This document shows positions 6,119 through 7,660 of a stretch of DNA of 7,660 bases, one piece after another. The number at the start of each line of letters is the position of its first letter. The first letter of the stretch is position 1. This stretch comes from Planctomycetaceae bacterium (GTDB lineage: Bacteria; Planctomycetota; Planctomycetia; Pirellulales; Pirellulaceae). The notes beneath the pieces were generated by a model. It was not told the DNA's origin. It was given only the letters and a program-made list of their open reading frames with translations, and ran no database searches. The stretch covers positions 1-7,660 of the forward strand of contig NYXM01000127.1 of assembly GCA_002685655.1 (NCBI GenBank), written 5' to 3'. The translations under genes were made by a program, and so were the position numbers.

Positions 6119-6369
6119 CGTAAGCCTTCGGTGAGCAATGTCGATCGACTGAATGAGAATGGTACAAGGTGTGGCTGATCTGGGAAAGGTTTCACTCGTT
6201 TGAAACATGCCATTGCTAGATGTAGCACGATTTTTGGAAATCTTTCCCGGCAGCGCGCAGGGCGATCTCTGAACGGCATACATAACCAAGGGACGGCCAG
6301 TCCGGCACGCGTGCGTGAACTCTTCGCCGAATGGCCTCTCGGCCGGACGCTGTCCCAGGAATTCATGCC
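6119..6369. other. Divergent intergenic region before the gpW-position gene
   Basis: No supported gene lies in these 251 bases. They separate the start of the leftward metallopeptidase (6118) from the start of the rightward small protein (6370), so they should carry the metallopeptidase promoter and perhaps one for the resumed late genes. Visible items are an inverted repeat at 6189-6206 and an 8-bp palindrome TCGATCGA at 6141-6148. Confidence 0.45.
6189..6206. promoter_or_regulatory. Inverted repeat GTTTCA-N6-TGAAAC, candidate operator
   Basis: Two perfect 6-bp arms with a 6-bp spacer put the half-sites 12 bp apart, compatible with a dimeric regulator binding one face of the DNA. The right arm overlaps TTGAAA (6200-6205), which resembles a -35 box with TAGCAC 17 bp downstream as a poor -10 box. 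It lies about 70 bp before the leftward start and 165 bp before the rightward one. The role is inferred. Confidence 0.25.
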
Positions 6370-6567
6370 ATGCCCGACGACCTCAAGGACAAGATTCGCG
6401 AAAACGCCGAAGGACCGGCCAAGGCGGCTGGCGACGCAGGGAGTGTCGAGCAGCACAAGCTGACCGACCAGATCGAGGCGGACAAGTATCTCACGTCGAA
6501 AGAAGCCGCCAAGTCGAAGAGTCGTGGGTTGCGATTTAACAAGCTCGTACCTCCGGGAATTGACTAA
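6370..6567 (+). CDS. 65-aa protein at the gpW position between TerL and portal
   Basis: The ATG at 6370 has AGGA 9 nt upstream; an ATG at 6331 in the same frame has no such site. The 65-aa product starts MPDDLKDKIRENAEG and ends FNKLVPPGID. It is hydrophilic and mostly helical in character, with a Lys-rich middle (SVEQHKLTDQIEADKYLTS) and no membrane segment or cysteine. In lambda the gene at this place encodes gpW (68 aa), which joins head and tail after packaging. The size and position agree, but I see no sequence match to gpW. The VPPG-containing tail resembles small proteins I associate with portal genes in similar prophages, from memory only. It is separated from the portal start by a single base, so the two are co-translated. 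Confidence 0.8.
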   Translation: MPDDLKDKIRENAEGPAKAAGDAGSVEQHKLTDQIEADKYLTSKEAAKSKSRGLRFNKLVPPGID

Positions 6568-6568
6568 C

Positions 6569-7660
6569 GTGTGGAACTGGCTCGCCAAAGTGCTTCGACC
6601 ATCGTCCGAAAACGGCGACGCAAGATTTCAGCACCGTCGGACGTTGCGAGCGCGCTACGACGCTGCCGCGACCACGGTGGATAACCGGCGGCACTGGGCC
6701 AACGCGGATGGCTTGAGCGCAAACGCCGCCAACAGCCCCGACGTCCGCTGCACGCTTCGCAACCGAGCCCGCTACGAAGTGGCCAACAACAGCTATGCCC
6801 GGGGCATCGTCCTTACTCTAGCCAACGATGTCGTGGGAACCGGGCCGCGACTCCAGATGCTCACGTCCGACGCGGAAGCCAACCGGATTTTGGAACGTGA
6901 GTTTTCAAAGTGGTCAGTAGGCGTTGGACTGCCCGAAAAGCTCCGCACGATGCGCATGGCTCGCGCCAGTGACGGTGAGGCGTTTGCAATGCTGACCAGC
7001 AACGAAGGTTCGCATTCCGCGATCAATCTTGACTTGCGGTTGGTCGAAGCAGAACAGGTCTGCACGCCGGATCTGTCCCCCCATCAACTTAACGCCATCG
7101 ACGGAATTGTTTTCGACGCCTTCGGCAATCCGGTGACGTATCACGTGCTCAAGGAACATCCGGGCAGCGACCGCTTTGTCGTCAACAGCCTGGCGTATGA
7201 CCCGTATCCGGCGGACGGTGTGATTCATTACTTCCGCTGCGATCGACCGGGACAAGCTCGTGGCATTCCCGATATCACTCCGGCGCTCCCACTATTCGCA
7301 CAATTGCGGCGATTCACTCTGGCTGTGTTGGCCGCAGCCGAAACGGCTGCCGACTTCGCTGGCATTCTCTACACCGACGCGCCCGCTGGCGGCGAGGCCG
7401 ATTCAGCTGAACCCTTCGAACCGATCGAGCTCGAAAAACGCACGCTGATCACCATGCCAGGCGGATGGAAGATGAGCCAGCTCGACGCGAAACAACCGAG
7501 CACGTCGTTCGCCGAGTTTAAGAAGGAAATCCTGAACGAGATTGCACGTTGCTTGAACATGCCGTTCAACGTCGCTGCCGGAAATTCGTCGGGTTACAAC
7601 TACGCCAGCGGTAGGTTGGATCATCAAACCTATTACAAATCCATCCGCGTCGAGCAGCAA
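6569..7660 (+). CDS. Phage portal protein, lambda (gpB) family, 3' end outside the window
   Basis: The portal forms the dodecameric ring at the head vertex through which TerL pumps DNA. The first 364 residues are visible; family members are usually around 500 aa, so roughly a quarter is missing. The GTG at 6569 begins one base after the previous stop and gives MWNWLAKVLRP; a TTG at 6560 would add three residues, and neither has a strong ribosome binding site, so reinitiation from the upstream gene is likely. Recognisable stretches are ARYDAA (28-33), NRRHWANAD (from 39), the YEVANNSYARGIV block, a conserved RGIP (231-234) followed by the long helix AQLRRFTLAVLAAAETAADF, and NYASGR (344-349) near the edge. 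These follow the lambda-portal pattern in order and spacing. It lies in the lambda order: terminase, small joiner, portal. Confidence 0.93.
   Translation, partial: MWNWLAKVLRPSSENGDARFQHRRTLRARYDAAATTVDNRRHWANADGLSANAANSPDVRCTLRNRARYEVANNSYARGIVLTLANDVVGTGPRLQMLTSDAEANRILEREFSKWSVGVGLPEKLRTMRMARASDGEAFAMLTSNEGSHSAINLDLRLVEAEQVCTPDLSPHQLNAIDGIVFDAFGNPVTYHVLKEHPGSDRFVVNSLAYDPYPADGVIHYFRCDRPGQARGIPDITPALPLFAQLRRFTLAVLAAAETAADFAGILYTDAPAGGEADSAEPFEPIELEKRTLITMPGGWKMSQLDAKQPSTSFAEFKKEILNEIARCLNMPFNVAAGNSSGYNYASGRLDHQTYYKSIRVEQQ

Noticed and set aside
4021..6129. 9-bp inverted match GAAGGCTTA (4021-4029) and TAAGCCTTC (6121-6129) as insertion ends
   Set aside because: Matches of this length are expected many times by chance in a window of this size, and both sites have coding or ribosome-binding explanations.
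6119..6289. 57-residue N-terminal extension of the metallopeptidase from a TTG at 6289
   Set aside because: No Shine-Dalgarno sequence precedes the TTG, while the ATG at 6118 has GAAGG at a good distance.
1..7660. CRISPR array, rRNA, transposase or integrase
   Set aside because: No regularly spaced repeats, no rRNA-like sequence and no transposase or recombinase motif are seen on either strand.

Overview
The window is part of a tailed-phage or prophage genome. It covers the DNA-packaging and head-entry block of a lambda-like late operon. The recognisable structural genes are a terminase large subunit (TerL) and a lambda-family portal protein (gpB-like, cut by the right edge). Between them are two small proteins, one of them at the position lambda gives to gpW. 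The sequence is GC-rich overall. The wording of the TerL and portal proteins (for example the portal N-terminal stretch with ARYDAA, NRRHWANAD and YEVANNSYARG) resembles, from memory, prophage proteins of Planctomycetota and related bacteria. That host assignment is an inference and was not searched.

Layout from left to right. The first 65 bases are the start of a leftward gene whose visible N-terminus looks like an amidoligase-type protein. A divergent intergenic region (66-340) holds a near-continuous 16-bp dyad and other short repeats. From 341 a tightly packed rightward operon runs: a 68-aa protein with a predicted winged-helix-like fold, then TerL (GTG start, 11-nt overlap), then a 59-aa zinc-ribbon protein (ATGA overlap). 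TerL is interrupted inside its Walker A motif by a 349-residue intein. The intein carries a complete WCT triad and Ala at position 1, the marks of a class 3 intein, plus a LAGLIDADG endonuclease domain in which the first catalytic Asp has become Asn.

From about 4031 to 6369 the packaging block is broken by what looks like accessory cargo. This is a rightward 325-aa protein with a single phospholipase D-type HxK...GSxN motif in visibly lower-GC DNA, converging on a leftward 282-aa protein with an HEWGHH zinc-metallopeptidase motif. Neither has an obvious role in head assembly. The packaging order resumes at 6370 with a 65-aa protein in the gpW slot and the portal gene.

How the parts fit: after self-splicing the intein would restore the GSGKTT P-loop of the packaging motor. 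The 68-aa protein and the TerL N-terminus share the same small domain, so they may together supply the DNA recognition normally given by a separate small terminase. The portal receives the packaged DNA. The two cargo genes are candidate lysogenic-conversion or defence/counter-defence genes, but nothing in the sequence fixes their target.
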